A stretch of DNA of 64,000 nt from assembly GCF_014696615.1 (NCBI RefSeq), contig NZ_JACJQJ010000023.1, forward strand, positions 56,911 through 120,910. The letters are read 5' to 3'. The notes beneath the pieces were generated by a model. It searched no databases and was not told the origin of the DNA. It saw only the letters and a list, made by a program, of their open reading frames with translations. This DNA comes from Nostoc linckia FACHB-104. Lineage in GTDB: Bacteria; Cyanobacteriota; Cyanobacteriia; Cyanobacteriales; Nostocaceae. A program made the position numbers and the translations under genes. Each line of letters begins with the position of its first letter. The stretch's first letter is position 1. Below, piece by piece: positions 1-7,703 of the stretch.

Positions 1-542
1 AGGAATATCGCCAAATTCCTATATTCCAGTTACGCCAGGTAGTGACACTGGTATTGCAAGAGTCTAAGCTTTTAGGGATGACAGTTGAGCAAGCTTTAGC
101 TTATCCACTAGTTTTGCGTGGTTTATCCAAACAGACAATTCAGCAACGAGTAAGTCATTGGATAGAACAACTGCGTATCCCTAGTGACTGGTTGGGAAGG
201 ACTGAAGTGCAACTTTCTGCTGGACAACGACAGCTAGTAGCGATCGCACGTGCTCTAGTTATCCAACCAAAAATCTTATTATTAGATGAGCCAACCTCTG
301 CTTTGGATGTTGGGACAGCGTCTCATGTTATAGAAAATTTAACCCAGCTGGCTACCACTCATCACATCACAATTCTGATGGTAAATCACCAGCTAGAACT
401 AGCACAGGAATTTTGCACCCGACTTTTACACCTACAACAAGGTCGGTTGTTGGCAAATCAACCAGCGTCTGAAATAGACTGGTTAAACTTACGCACCAGC
501 TTGATGCACGCAGAAGCTCAAGCCTCTGAAGAATGGGGTTGA
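1..542 (+). CDS. ABC transporter ATP-binding protein, 5' end outside window
   Basis: The reading frame is open from the first bases of the window, so the N-terminus with the Walker A loop lies upstream. About 180 residues are visible. They include the ABC signature (LSAGQRQ), Walker B with catalytic Glu (ILLLDEPTSALD) and the switch His (MVNHQ), in the right order and spacing for an ABC ATPase that powers membrane transport. The short tail after the H-loop (to EEWG) suggests a stand-alone ATPase subunit rather than a fused exporter. The substrate cannot be told, because the permease and binding-protein genes would be upstream. A GTG at 42 lies inside the domain and is not the real start. Confidence 0.9.
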   Translation, partial: EYRQIPIFQLRQVVTLVLQESKLLGMTVEQALAYPLVLRGLSKQTIQQRVSHWIEQLRIPSDWLGRTEVQLSAGQRQLVAIARALVIQPKILLLDEPTSALDVGTASHVIENLTQLATTHHITILMVNHQLELAQEFCTRLLHLQQGRLLANQPASEIDWLNLRTSLMHAEAQASEEWG

Positions 543-553
543 TTAAGAGTCCA

Positions 554-583
554 GAGTCAAAAGTCAAAAGTCAAAAGTCAAAA
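554..583. repeat. short tandem repeat, AGTCAAA units
   Basis: Four near-identical copies of AGTCAAAA follow the ABC gene. The same motif recurs in intergenic hairpins near 15.68 kb and 25.08 kb, so it belongs to a dispersed family. The next bases (595-617) hold a 23-nt AT-rich string that occurs again, identical, at 454-476 past 46 kb (46454-46476). Confidence 0.6.
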
Positions 584-637
584 ATCTATGAAATTTCTTA
601 ATTTTGAATTTTGAATTTCCTGTCTGCGCTGATTCAG

Positions 638-1408
638 CTATACACGTTGAGTACTAAGGGTTGAACGCTGATTGCTAAATCTCTCTTTAGCCAACTTTGC
701 TGATGAGTTGGGAATATTGGAATTCAAAATTTCCATGTTAAATCGGTATCCTACATTGCGGATGGTTTGAATTAAACTAGGTTGGCGAGGATCGAGTTCA
801 ACTTTTTTCCGCAGCGATAAAACATGAGTATCAATAGTTCGGGGATTGTCAATAGCGTCAGGCCAAGCACGACGTAGTAACTCGGATCTAGAAAGAGGCA
901 CTCCTCCCGCTTGGGCTAAAACGTATAATAAACTAAATTCTTGGGGCGTTAAGTCAATAAACTCCCCTTGAAATCTCACCCGGCGTTGCACTAAATCAAT
1001 TTGCAGCGAACCGTAATCCAAATAAGCTGGTGCTACTGGTGTGCGGTTGCGGCGAATTAGTGCTTCTACTCTGGCGAGAAACTCTTGCATTCCAAAAGGT
1101 TTGCTCAGGTAATCATCTGCTCCCGCCTTCAAACCAGCGACAATATCAGATTCATTACTACGAGCAGATAGCATTAAAATTAAAGGTTGTTGCTGACGAT
1201 GCAACCAACGGCAAAACTCAATGCCATCACCATCAGGTAAATCAGCATCCAGAATTACCAATGTTGGTTGCTGGTTCAAAAACACTTCCCTTGCTTGATA
1301 AATGCTGGCGGCTTGGTGTACTCGATATTCCAACTGTTGTAAGTGCCAACCTAGCAACGACCTGAGATGGGGATTCCCCTCAACGATTTCAATACAAACC
1401 GAACCCAC
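638..1408 (-). CDS. OmpR/PhoB-type two-component response regulator
   Basis: A receiver domain (about residues 4-120) is followed by a winged-helix DNA-binding domain (about 130-228). The phospho-acceptor is Asp54 in VILDADLPDGDG, with the conserved Ser/Thr and Lys in MLSARS and LSKPF. The C-terminal half has the OmpR-type pattern LTPQEFSLL ... RTIDTHVLSLRKK ... IRNVGYRF. The usual acidic pair at the receiver start is reduced to one Glu (IVEGN), which may affect metal binding. The start is GTG at 1408, and the last 25 or so residues are a low-complexity tail. No kinase gene is adjacent, so partner and targets are unknown. It is probably a DNA-binding transcription regulator in the cytoplasm. 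Confidence 0.88.
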   Translation of the reverse strand: MGSVCIEIVEGNPHLRSLLGWHLQQLEYRVHQAASIYQAREVFLNQQPTLVILDADLPDGDGIEFCRWLHRQQQPLILMLSARSNESDIVAGLKAGADDYLSKPFGMQEFLARVEALIRRNRTPVAPAYLDYGSLQIDLVQRRVRFQGEFIDLTPQEFSLLYVLAQAGGVPLSRSELLRRAWPDAIDNPRTIDTHVLSLRKKVELDPRQPSLIQTIRNVGYRFNMEILNSNIPNSSAKLAKERFSNQRSTLSTQRV

Positions 1409-1971
1409 GGTGGCAAGACCCCTTAGCGTTGATGAATTTCAAAGTAACAAGCCCAGTCCCAAGGTTTTGTAGTCTTTGTTACTCCTATTACTATTCCCTT
1501 TATATTTCCTTATAGAAATAGTGGCTAAAAGTTTAACTTATGCTTTAGCCCCAGCCAATTAGTAATTTTCTTAAATTTTTGTTATAATTATTTAAATTAG
1601 TGCTAGATGAACATCTAAGCTCCTACAACGGGGTAATGCAGCACAACTCCATCACCAAAAAGCCAACCTTTAGCCATTTATTTTTCTTATCTCTCAGCTT
1701 GATGGTGAAAACAGATTGCACCTTGCATCAGTTTAGTGTTGACTTACACAGATAAAGCTGAGATGTTACTAAAAGTAAATTATAAAAATAGCTTACCAAA
1801 TAATCTTATTCCCGATTTTCTGGAATAGGATCTAAATACCTTGTAGCTGCTGGAGGGTAATGCCCAAAACAGAGATATTGATTTTGACTCAATGCCAGGG
1901 GGAAAGTGACACTTCACATTTCCGCGTGAATCATTTACAATTCTCATTCCAAAGAGATTAATTCAGCAGTT
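1409..1971. other. intergenic region between divergent genes
   Basis: This 563-bp AT-rich spacer lies between the response regulator and the small conserved gene at 1972. A TATAAT box is visible at 1583-1588 on the plus strand, but no good -35 hexamer sits at the usual distance. No convincing open frame, tRNA or strong terminator was seen. Confidence 0.5.
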
Positions 1972-2226
1972 ATGCTCCAAGACACACAAACCATCCGCTA
2001 TTACCAAAGACTGACCGACGCCTTCGTCGAGCTATGGAATCGTGGTTATCGCATGGATGATATGCGGATGTATTTGGATGGATATCTCGCCGCTCTGCGG
2101 CATAGCAACGCAATCGAGCCTTATCTGATTCATCGTTTAGAAGAGGAAGCAAGCCGCTACCTTTACGACGCATCAAACTTTGCAATGACTCAAACACAAC
2201 CGGAACCACAACACGATTACTACTAA
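1972..2226 (+). CDS. small conserved cyanobacterial protein (DUF6761-like)
   Basis: This 84-residue protein is rich in Tyr, Arg and acidic residues (TIRYYQRLTDAFVELWNRGY ... RMDDMRMYLDGYLAALRHSN). It has no signal peptide or membrane segment and is predicted mostly helical by eye. It strongly resembles a short, highly conserved family found almost only in cyanobacteria, which I recall as DUF6761; no function is established. The frame uses typical codons and starts with ATG at 1972. It stands alone between two spacers, with no operon partner on either side. Confidence 0.8.
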   Translation: MLQDTQTIRYYQRLTDAFVELWNRGYRMDDMRMYLDGYLAALRHSNAIEPYLIHRLEEEASRYLYDASNFAMTQTQPEPQHDYY

Positions 2227-2395
2227 TGCTGCACCCAGGTTTCGAGCGTAACCACTAATCAACGCAGATGATTATAACATATTACCTGCCTTGATCAAGG
2301 GGTTAAGTGGTGTGAAATATTGGAGAAATTTTTTGATAAAAATTATCCTCTTGGTGATATTTTTAGATTCCCGATATCACTGAGGGGATTTTTAA

Positions 2396-2461
2396 GTGGG
2401 GATTGGGGATTGGGGACTGGGGATGAGGGAGATGAGGGAGATGAGGGGGATGAGGGGGATA
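2396..2461. repeat. GGGGATTGGGGA / GATGAGGGAGAT minisatellite
   Basis: A G-rich tandem array of two motifs: GGGGATTGGGGACTGGGG, then several GATGAGGG(A/G)GAT units. The complementary C-rich forms occur at 50188-50221 and 51441-51483. A related stretch lies inside the coding sequence at 8900-8953. It sits in a 384-bp spacer (2227-2610) with no other gene. Confidence 0.75.
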
Positions 2462-2610
2462 GGAAACAAAGAAGCAATCCCTTTTAGCCATTACCAATTA
2501 CCAATAGCCACTTGCTCAGTTTGCTAAGAAATGTAAATTCATAATTTAACTGCATAAAGTCTTGATGAAGCACTGATATGTTAGTGCAGCTTTAAGTAGG
2601 ACTACCTTAT

Positions 2611-3960
2611 GTGACAGCCCTAGAATTAACTTTTGAGCAAGCAATGCTGGTTTTAGATACAGTGTTGCAGAAAAAGCATTTAAGTAACATTCAAGAGTTA
2701 GTATTCCGATTGTGCTGGAAAGGATATACCTATGCAGAAATTGCTGAAACCTCAGGTTATGACGATGATTACATCCGAGATGTAGGCTTTCGATTATGGC
2801 AGACGCTCTCAAAAGCACTGGGAGAAAACATCGCTAAAAGTAACGTCAAAACAGTGCTAAGAAGGTATTATGCCAACCTTGTACCAGCAGAATCAGCAGG
2901 ATCTAACACTACAGCATTTCCTATCCCGAAACCCCAACGCCGTCAAGATTGGGGAGAAGCGATAGATGTTGCGATTTTTTATGGACGCAAAGTAGAACAA
3001 GCATTACTGGAAAAGTGGATTATCCAAGAAAAATGCCGCTTAGTGATGCTGCTAGGAATGGGGGGAATTGGTAAAACAGCTTTATCTGTGAAAGTGGCAG
3101 AACAGTTACAGGTTAAGTTTGATTTTGTAATTTGGCGTAGTCTCCGAAATCGTCCACCGATTTCTGCTCTACTGCGGGATTTAATTCTGTTTCTCTCGCA
3201 AGATACAGAAGTAAATTTACCAGAAACCACAGATGGGCAAATTTCGTGTTTGATTAAGTATTTACGCTCCCAACGCTGCTTGATTTTGCTGGATAATATC
3301 GAATCGATTTTTCAGGAAGGGGAAACTGCAGGACATTATTGTCCTGGATATGAGGGATATGGTCAACTTTTGCGGCGTGTGGGAGACGAAGTACATCAAA
3401 GTTGCCTGATATTTACTACTAGAGAGACTCCCAGCGGTTTTACTGCTAGGGAAGGTGAAACTTTGCCAGTGCGATCGCTTCAATTAACTGGGTTACCACA
3501 ATTAGAATCGCAGCAAATCCTCTCCAGCAAAGGATTAGCAAATTCAGCAGATGAAACTAAGCAGCTAATTCAGTCCTATACAGGTAATCCTTTAGCATTG
3601 AAAATTGCTGCAACAACTATCCAGAGCTTATTTGATGGCGATATTTCCCAATTTTTACAGCAAGGGCCAGTTGTTTTCGGTGACATTTGGGTAATTTTAG
3701 AGCAACAGTTTCACCGCCTGTCTGCTAACGAAAAGCAAGTCATGTACTCCCTAGCAATCAAACAAAAGTGGGTAACGCTAACGGAATTGCAACAGGATGT
3801 TGTACCGCAAATCTCTGAAGGAGAATTATTAGAAGCACTTTTGTCTTTACAAAGGCGATCGCTTCTCGAACAGCAATCAGGACTCTATAGCCAACAACCT
3901 GTAGTGATGGAATACGTAACTGACAACCTAATGGGGCAAGTGTGCTGTGTGCTAAGTTGA
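2611..3960 (+). CDS. vMAP-type HTH / NB-ARC STAND ATPase without a C-terminal sensor
   Basis: Residues 1-85 match the helix-turn-helix found at the N-terminus of many cyanobacterial NB-ARC/WD40 proteins (vWA-MoxR-associated type; ELVFRLCWKGYTYAEIAE ... YIRDVGFRLW). An NB-ARC ATPase follows: Walker A G149-T156 (GMGGIGKT), Walker B ending at Asp228 (LILLDN), the sensor motif FTTRE, and the GNPLALK motif. A winged-helix part ends at residue 449 (VMEYVTDNLMGQ). In relatives I recall, a long WD40 or TPR array continues from there; here the stop comes at once. The start is GTG at 2611. It is probably a signal-dependent oligomerising NTPase of a conflict or regulatory system, possibly a truncated copy. 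Confidence 0.85.
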   Translation: MTALELTFEQAMLVLDTVLQKKHLSNIQELVFRLCWKGYTYAEIAETSGYDDDYIRDVGFRLWQTLSKALGENIAKSNVKTVLRRYYANLVPAESAGSNTTAFPIPKPQRRQDWGEAIDVAIFYGRKVEQALLEKWIIQEKCRLVMLLGMGGIGKTALSVKVAEQLQVKFDFVIWRSLRNRPPISALLRDLILFLSQDTEVNLPETTDGQISCLIKYLRSQRCLILLDNIESIFQEGETAGHYCPGYEGYGQLLRRVGDEVHQSCLIFTTRETPSGFTAREGETLPVRSLQLTGLPQLESQQILSSKGLANSADETKQLIQSYTGNPLALKIAATTIQSLFDGDISQFLQQGPVVFGDIWVILEQQFHRLSANEKQVMYSLAIKQKWVTLTELQQDVVPQISEGELLEALLSLQRRSLLEQQSGLYSQQPVVMEYVTDNLMGQVCCVLS

Positions 3961-4000
3961 AATTGCTTCCTGACATAGCACTCGTTATGGTGATTGCAAA

Positions 4001-4387
4001 ATGCCCGAATGGAAACTAGTAACAGAATTTACATTTGATAGCGCTCACTACATCAAAGATTACGATGGCCCTTGTGGCCGGATGCATGGGCATACCTATA
4101 AAGTCAGAATGGAGGCAAAATCATCACAACTTCACTCTTCAGAATTTTGTCCACATCCGGTTATGGTGGCTGACTTTAGAACTTTGCGTTGGGCGAAACA
4201 AGACGTAACTAAAGGAGGACTTGATCACTGCGTTCTTAATGAAGTTTTACCTCCAGAATATGAAACCACTGCTGAGATGATTGCCAAGTATATTTATGAC
4301 CGAACTAAGCAGCAGTTACCGCCAAATGTAGAACTAAAAGTAAGAGTTTCAGAAACAGCGAATAGCTGGGTTGAGTATCACGAGTAA
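4001..4387 (+). CDS. queD: 6-carboxy-5,6,7,8-tetrahydropterin synthase (QueD/PTPS family)
   Basis: The 128-residue length is typical of QueD. It makes 6-carboxytetrahydropterin from dihydroneopterin triphosphate, the first committed step toward the tRNA base queuosine. Zinc ligands are visible as His16 (FDSAHY) and the HGH pair His29/His31, next to the catalytic Cys25 in GPCGRMHGH. LDHCVLN supplies the catalytic Asp/His, and Glu near the C-terminus (VSETANSW) fits pterin binding. No other queuosine genes are adjacent. Some cyanobacterial PTPS homologues act in pterin-glycoside or biopterin synthesis, so the exact product is less sure than the fold. Confidence 0.88.
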   Translation: MPEWKLVTEFTFDSAHYIKDYDGPCGRMHGHTYKVRMEAKSSQLHSSEFCPHPVMVADFRTLRWAKQDVTKGGLDHCVLNEVLPPEYETTAEMIAKYIYDRTKQQLPPNVELKVRVSETANSWVEYHE

Positions 4388-4418
4388 TCTTTTTTAGAGC
4401 TTGCTTTGGTTAACCCTC

Positions 4419-4453
4419 TAGCTTCCCGAATCAACATTGGGAAGCTATTTTTT
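4419..4453 (+). terminator. Rho-independent terminator after queD
   Basis: A perfect 9-bp inverted repeat (TAGCTTCCC / GGGAAGCTA) with an 11-nt loop, followed directly by a run of T. It lies 31 bp after the queD stop. Confidence 0.88.
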
Positions 4454-4563
4454 ATGCGTGAATGAGGAAACCTACGATTTACTTCAGTCTTTCTGTACAA
4501 ATTAAAACACAAACAGTATAATTATATACTAAGCAACAATGAGTTTTTGATTGTGATACCAGT

Positions 4564-5106
4564 ATGGCAAAATACCAGCCTTTGTTTACCACCCTTGCTT
4601 TATGCTCTCTCTCCCTTACTACTCTGACTAGCAGTAGCTTGGCTCAAAATAAAGCTGCAAATCAAGCTAGCTTACAAGCACAGGCCACTACTTCTACTAC
4701 TACTTCTGTTTCTACTTGCCCTTTACCTACAGAAATTGCGGTAACATTTTTAAAATCTGAATGTCAGGAAGTGAAACTCACAGAAGCCAAAACTTATTAC
4801 CGTTACTTCAGTAGCGATACTAATAAATTTGGTAGATATCTCACCACTAATCTTTACCAAAATAATGTAGAAGTAATTAGAAAATTAGCTTTAAAACAAG
4901 AATGGGGCAACCAAGCAAAAATGATGTTAACAGTCACTGTCCCGGCTGGAACGAAAGTTTATCAAGGAATAGTCGCGCCGCAAGAACCATCACAATGTTA
5001 TCCAGGTGGCGGACAGCAAATATTTATTCAAGATTCCAAAGATCCAAACTTAAAATGGTCTGAAGGAACCCCATTGCAAGTAGCAGAATTTAAGTGTCCT
5101 TTATAA
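4564..5106 (+). CDS. secreted protein of unknown function
   Basis: A 180-residue protein. It has an N-terminal signal peptide: a hydrophobic core (LFTTLALCSLSLTTLTSSS) followed by a likely cleavage site after SSLAQ. A Ser/Thr/Ala-rich stretch follows, then a compact domain with four cysteines (STCPLP, KSECQ, SQCYPGG, EFKCPL) that could form disulfides in the periplasm. I do not recognise the family. It stands alone between terminators and spacers, with the ATG at 4564. Confidence 0.75.
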   Translation: MAKYQPLFTTLALCSLSLTTLTSSSLAQNKAANQASLQAQATTSTTTSVSTCPLPTEIAVTFLKSECQEVKLTEAKTYYRYFSSDTNKFGRYLTTNLYQNNVEVIRKLALKQEWGNQAKMMLTVTVPAGTKVYQGIVAPQEPSQCYPGGGQQIFIQDSKDPNLKWSEGTPLQVAEFKCPL

Positions 5107-5259
5107 AAGGCGCTAAATTAATCACTTCCAGATAAAATTTGTACAAAGTTGCGATCCCTAGCAAAATTCATTTTCGATATTACTTACCAGCATCCAAAAA
5201 CTGGATTTCTCAGGAACGGCGATCGCAACATTATTTACCAATATCTCTAATTAAAAAAG

Positions 5260-5541
5260 ATGGAAGCAAAAAAAGTAGAATTTCTGAAGCTGATAGATCA
5301 AGCGCTGGAAGTAGGAAAAACAATGCTTGATACTGGATATCCCTCTTCAGATAGATTAAATAACTTAATCGCTCAATTACAGCAAATTAAAGCCGAAACG
5401 ATTAGCGATCGCTTAGAACCATCAGGTGGAATTGTCACACTAGGCTTGGCGCGGGAAGTTGCTGATTGGATTGAAAACCTAGATTCACCGTTATTAAAAG
5501 CTGTAGGAGCAATAGAGATTTATTACCAGCAACAACTATAA
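5260..5541 (+). CDS. conserved small protein of unknown function
   Basis: This 93-residue, mostly helical, soluble protein begins MEAKKVEFLKLIDQALEVG and ends LKAVGAIEIYYQQQL. It has no signal peptide, membrane segment or catalytic motif that I recognise. The composition (many Leu, Ile, Glu, Gln) is that of a folded cytosolic protein. An overlapping frame starting at 5139 looks non-coding, so the ATG at 5260 is preferred. It lies 153 bp after the secreted-protein gene and may be independent of it. Confidence 0.65.
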   Translation: MEAKKVEFLKLIDQALEVGKTMLDTGYPSSDRLNNLIAQLQQIKAETISDRLEPSGGIVTLGLAREVADWIENLDSPLLKAVGAIEIYYQQQL

Positions 5542-5961
5542 AGTTGAAAATTATACCAATTTTTATGTAATTCCATTGAGGGACTTCCAGAAATTAAATT
5601 ATCCACTTTTCTGGGCAAAGACCATAATTGTATTCTTCCTCCCCTGCGTCCTCTGCGTCCTCTGCTTGCTAAAGCGATTGATTATTTTTTTATTTGTAAT
5701 TCACTTGGTTGTAAGCAGTTATACTAATTTTGTTTTTTCAAAAAACACTAGTAAAATTAAGCATATATACTGTATAATATTAGTCAAATCTTCAAAAGAA
5801 TTTGTCAATTTAAATAACTGATTCTGAACGTTTATAAAGAAATAAATCAGTTTATTAAGGTTTTAATAATACTTATCTCAGCTTCGACATTCATTCCGTT
5901 ATTTGCTGCTGGAATTGTGTAATCTGAAAACAGCTAAAGCTAATAATGAAATTGAGGTCTG
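5542..5961. other. intergenic region with CCTCTGCGTCCTCTGCG repeat
   Basis: A 420-bp AT-rich spacer. At 5640-5665 it carries the cyanobacterial intergenic motif CTGCGTCCTCTGCGTCC. A frame through this repeat (5576-5821) has a TTG start and a low-complexity hydrophobic product, and was not accepted as a gene. No strong terminator seen. Confidence 0.5.
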
Positions 5962-6177
5962 ATGACTCCTACGATTATGCGTCAGCTATGGTCTGTGGTT
6001 GAAACCGCGCAAACCAAGACCCTCTTACAGCTAGACGATGCTAGCTTGGTGCAATGGTTAGTTAAACAAACCAACACCCAAGCATTGTTAGAACCGAAAG
6101 AAACCGATTTTCTCTGTGATTACATTCAATCTCGTTTGTCTTTGATTCGCGATTTGGCTTATGAACGACAGTGTTAA
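5962..6177 (+). CDS. small conserved protein of unknown function
   Basis: A 71-residue frame, MTPTIMRQLWSVVETAQT ... SRLSLIRDLAYERQC. It looks coding: balanced composition, amphipathic helices and no low complexity. I recall similar short proteins in Nostocales, without a function. An in-frame Met at residue 6 is an alternative start. It converges with ribD, whose stop lies 60 bp away; a HIP1 octamer lies between them. Confidence 0.6.
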   Translation: MTPTIMRQLWSVVETAQTKTLLQLDDASLVQWLVKQTNTQALLEPKETDFLCDYIQSRLSLIRDLAYERQC

Positions 6178-6237
6178 GACGAGAGCGATCGCAATATCTT
6201 AGTCCTCAGTGTCAGGGCAGTAAATTTGGGCTATTGG

Positions 6238-7425
6238 CTATTGATGTTGTCGGGGTAAATAGCCTTCTACCAAGCAATCAGAACCAACTACACGCCAACG
6301 AACATTTTCTAAAGTTAAAGCTTCCGTCATTGTGGTAAAACCCAAATCGCCTACAGGCGTGGGAGCATTACTACCACCAATGATTTTTGGAGCAATAAAG
6401 GCGAGAATTTTTTGCACCGCTCTTTGTGCGATCGCACTTGCAGCTAAAGTACCACCACATTCCCATAGAACGCTACAAAAACCCCGCTCATACAAGTGCC
6501 CCATGACATTATCTGGTGTGAGTGACGTGAACTCCACCACTTGTACACCCTTTTGCCGTAACATTTCTTGAATATTAGGATTAGCGCCTACCTCCGTTAA
6601 CACTAAAGTAGGAGCTTCCTCTGTTTCCCAAAGATGAGCATTTTCTGGCAAGTCGAGATGGCGACTCATCACTACCCGCAAGGGATTATGGGCCCCTACC
6701 TGATGGCTAGTTAAGTAAGGATTGTCTTGTCGCACAGTATTACCGCCCACAATAACAGCATCACAAGCAGCCCGTAGTTGATGAACTTCACCGCGGGCTG
6801 CTTGATTTGTTACCCAAGCGCTATGACCGGAAGTAGTAGCAATTTTGCCATCCAAAGTCATGGCATACTTCAAAATACCTAAAGGGCGCTTGTAGAGAAT
6901 GCGATGTACAAAAGCTTCATTGAGTTGCTGACAGGCTGCTTCTTCCACACCCACCACAACCTCTATCCCTGCGGCTCGTAACCGCGCAATCCCACCGCCC
7001 GCTACCAGTGGGTTTGGATCTACCATACCCACAACCACCTTTGCCACTCCCGCATTGATTAAACCTTCCGAACAAGGTGGAGTGCGCCCATAATGGTTGC
7101 AAGGTTCCAGACTCACATAGACAGTAGCACCACAAGCGCGATCGCCTGCTGCTCTCAGCGCAAAAACTTCCGCATGAGGTTCACCAGCACGGGGATGAAA
7201 CCCTTCACCCACAATTTCCCCATCCTTGACAACCACTGCACCCACTAATGGATTTGGGGAAGTGCGTCCCAAAGCGCGACGGGCGAGTTCCAAACATCGC
7301 CGCATCATCAGGGAATCAAAATCACTCCCTACCTTGTTCCCAGCCGAATCAACTGGAAGCGTATTTTCTGGAGTGTAATTAGGTAGAGATGCATCTGCTT
7401 GAGCGACCACAGGGGAATTATCCAT
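6238..7425 (-). CDS. ribD: bifunctional riboflavin biosynthesis deaminase/reductase
   Basis: RibD carries out two consecutive cytosolic steps of riboflavin synthesis: zinc-dependent deamination of the GTP-derived pyrimidine, then NADPH-dependent reduction of the ribosyl side chain. The deaminase domain (about residues 40-160) has HAE (His84, Glu86) and the zinc cysteines Cys109 and Cys118 in EPCNHYGRTPPC. The reductase domain follows (about 165-395; KYAMTLDGKIAT, VGGNTVRQDNP, ECGGTLA). The ATG at 7425 is chosen over a GTG at 7440; the first 35 or so residues are an unconserved extension. No other rib genes are adjacent, as is usual in cyanobacteria. Confidence 0.93.
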   Translation of the reverse strand: MDNSPVVAQADASLPNYTPENTLPVDSAGNKVGSDFDSLMMRRCLELARRALGRTSPNPLVGAVVVKDGEIVGEGFHPRAGEPHAEVFALRAAGDRACGATVYVSLEPCNHYGRTPPCSEGLINAGVAKVVVGMVDPNPLVAGGGIARLRAAGIEVVVGVEEAACQQLNEAFVHRILYKRPLGILKYAMTLDGKIATTSGHSAWVTNQAARGEVHQLRAACDAVIVGGNTVRQDNPYLTSHQVGAHNPLRVVMSRHLDLPENAHLWETEEAPTLVLTEVGANPNIQEMLRQKGVQVVEFTSLTPDNVMGHLYERGFCSVLWECGGTLAASAIAQRAVQKILAFIAPKIIGGSNAPTPVGDLGFTTMTEALTLENVRWRVVGSDCLVEGYLPRQHQ

Positions 7426-7533
7426 AATTTTGGGCAACACTCTAAATATTTTCCACGCTAGCTGCTCTTTTGCGCGATATTTTCACAGTAATATTCAGCT
7501 TTTACTTTTGGTGATCTTAACTTACAGGGGTTT

Positions 7534-7560
7534 GGGCATGGGGCATGGGGCATGGGGCAT
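7534..7560. repeat. GGGCATG tandem repeat
   Basis: Four copies of GGGCAT separated by G lie in the 278-bp spacer between ribD and the CHAT gene. Related GGGCAT/ATGCCC strings occur near 27.85, 35.1, 37.98 and 51.3 kb, always between genes. Confidence 0.65.
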
Positions 7561-7703
7561 TGAATTTTGTAATATCTTCCCCCTTGCTCCCTGCACCCCT
7601 TGCCTCATCTCTTATTTCCCCAAACTCTGGGAATCCAGCAAATGTGGCGGTAGCTTATTTACAATCGAATCATCCTTATACTTAAGCTGCTATTCGCCTG
7701 AAT

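Noticed and set aside
2396..2461. G-quadruplex regulator of the NB-ARC gene
   Set aside because: The G-runs fit, but the same repeat occurs beside unrelated genes, so a specific role is not supported.
5576..5821. 81-codon hydrophobic frame
   Set aside because: TTG start, no ribosome-binding site, and it runs through the CTGCGTCCTCTGCG intergenic repeat.
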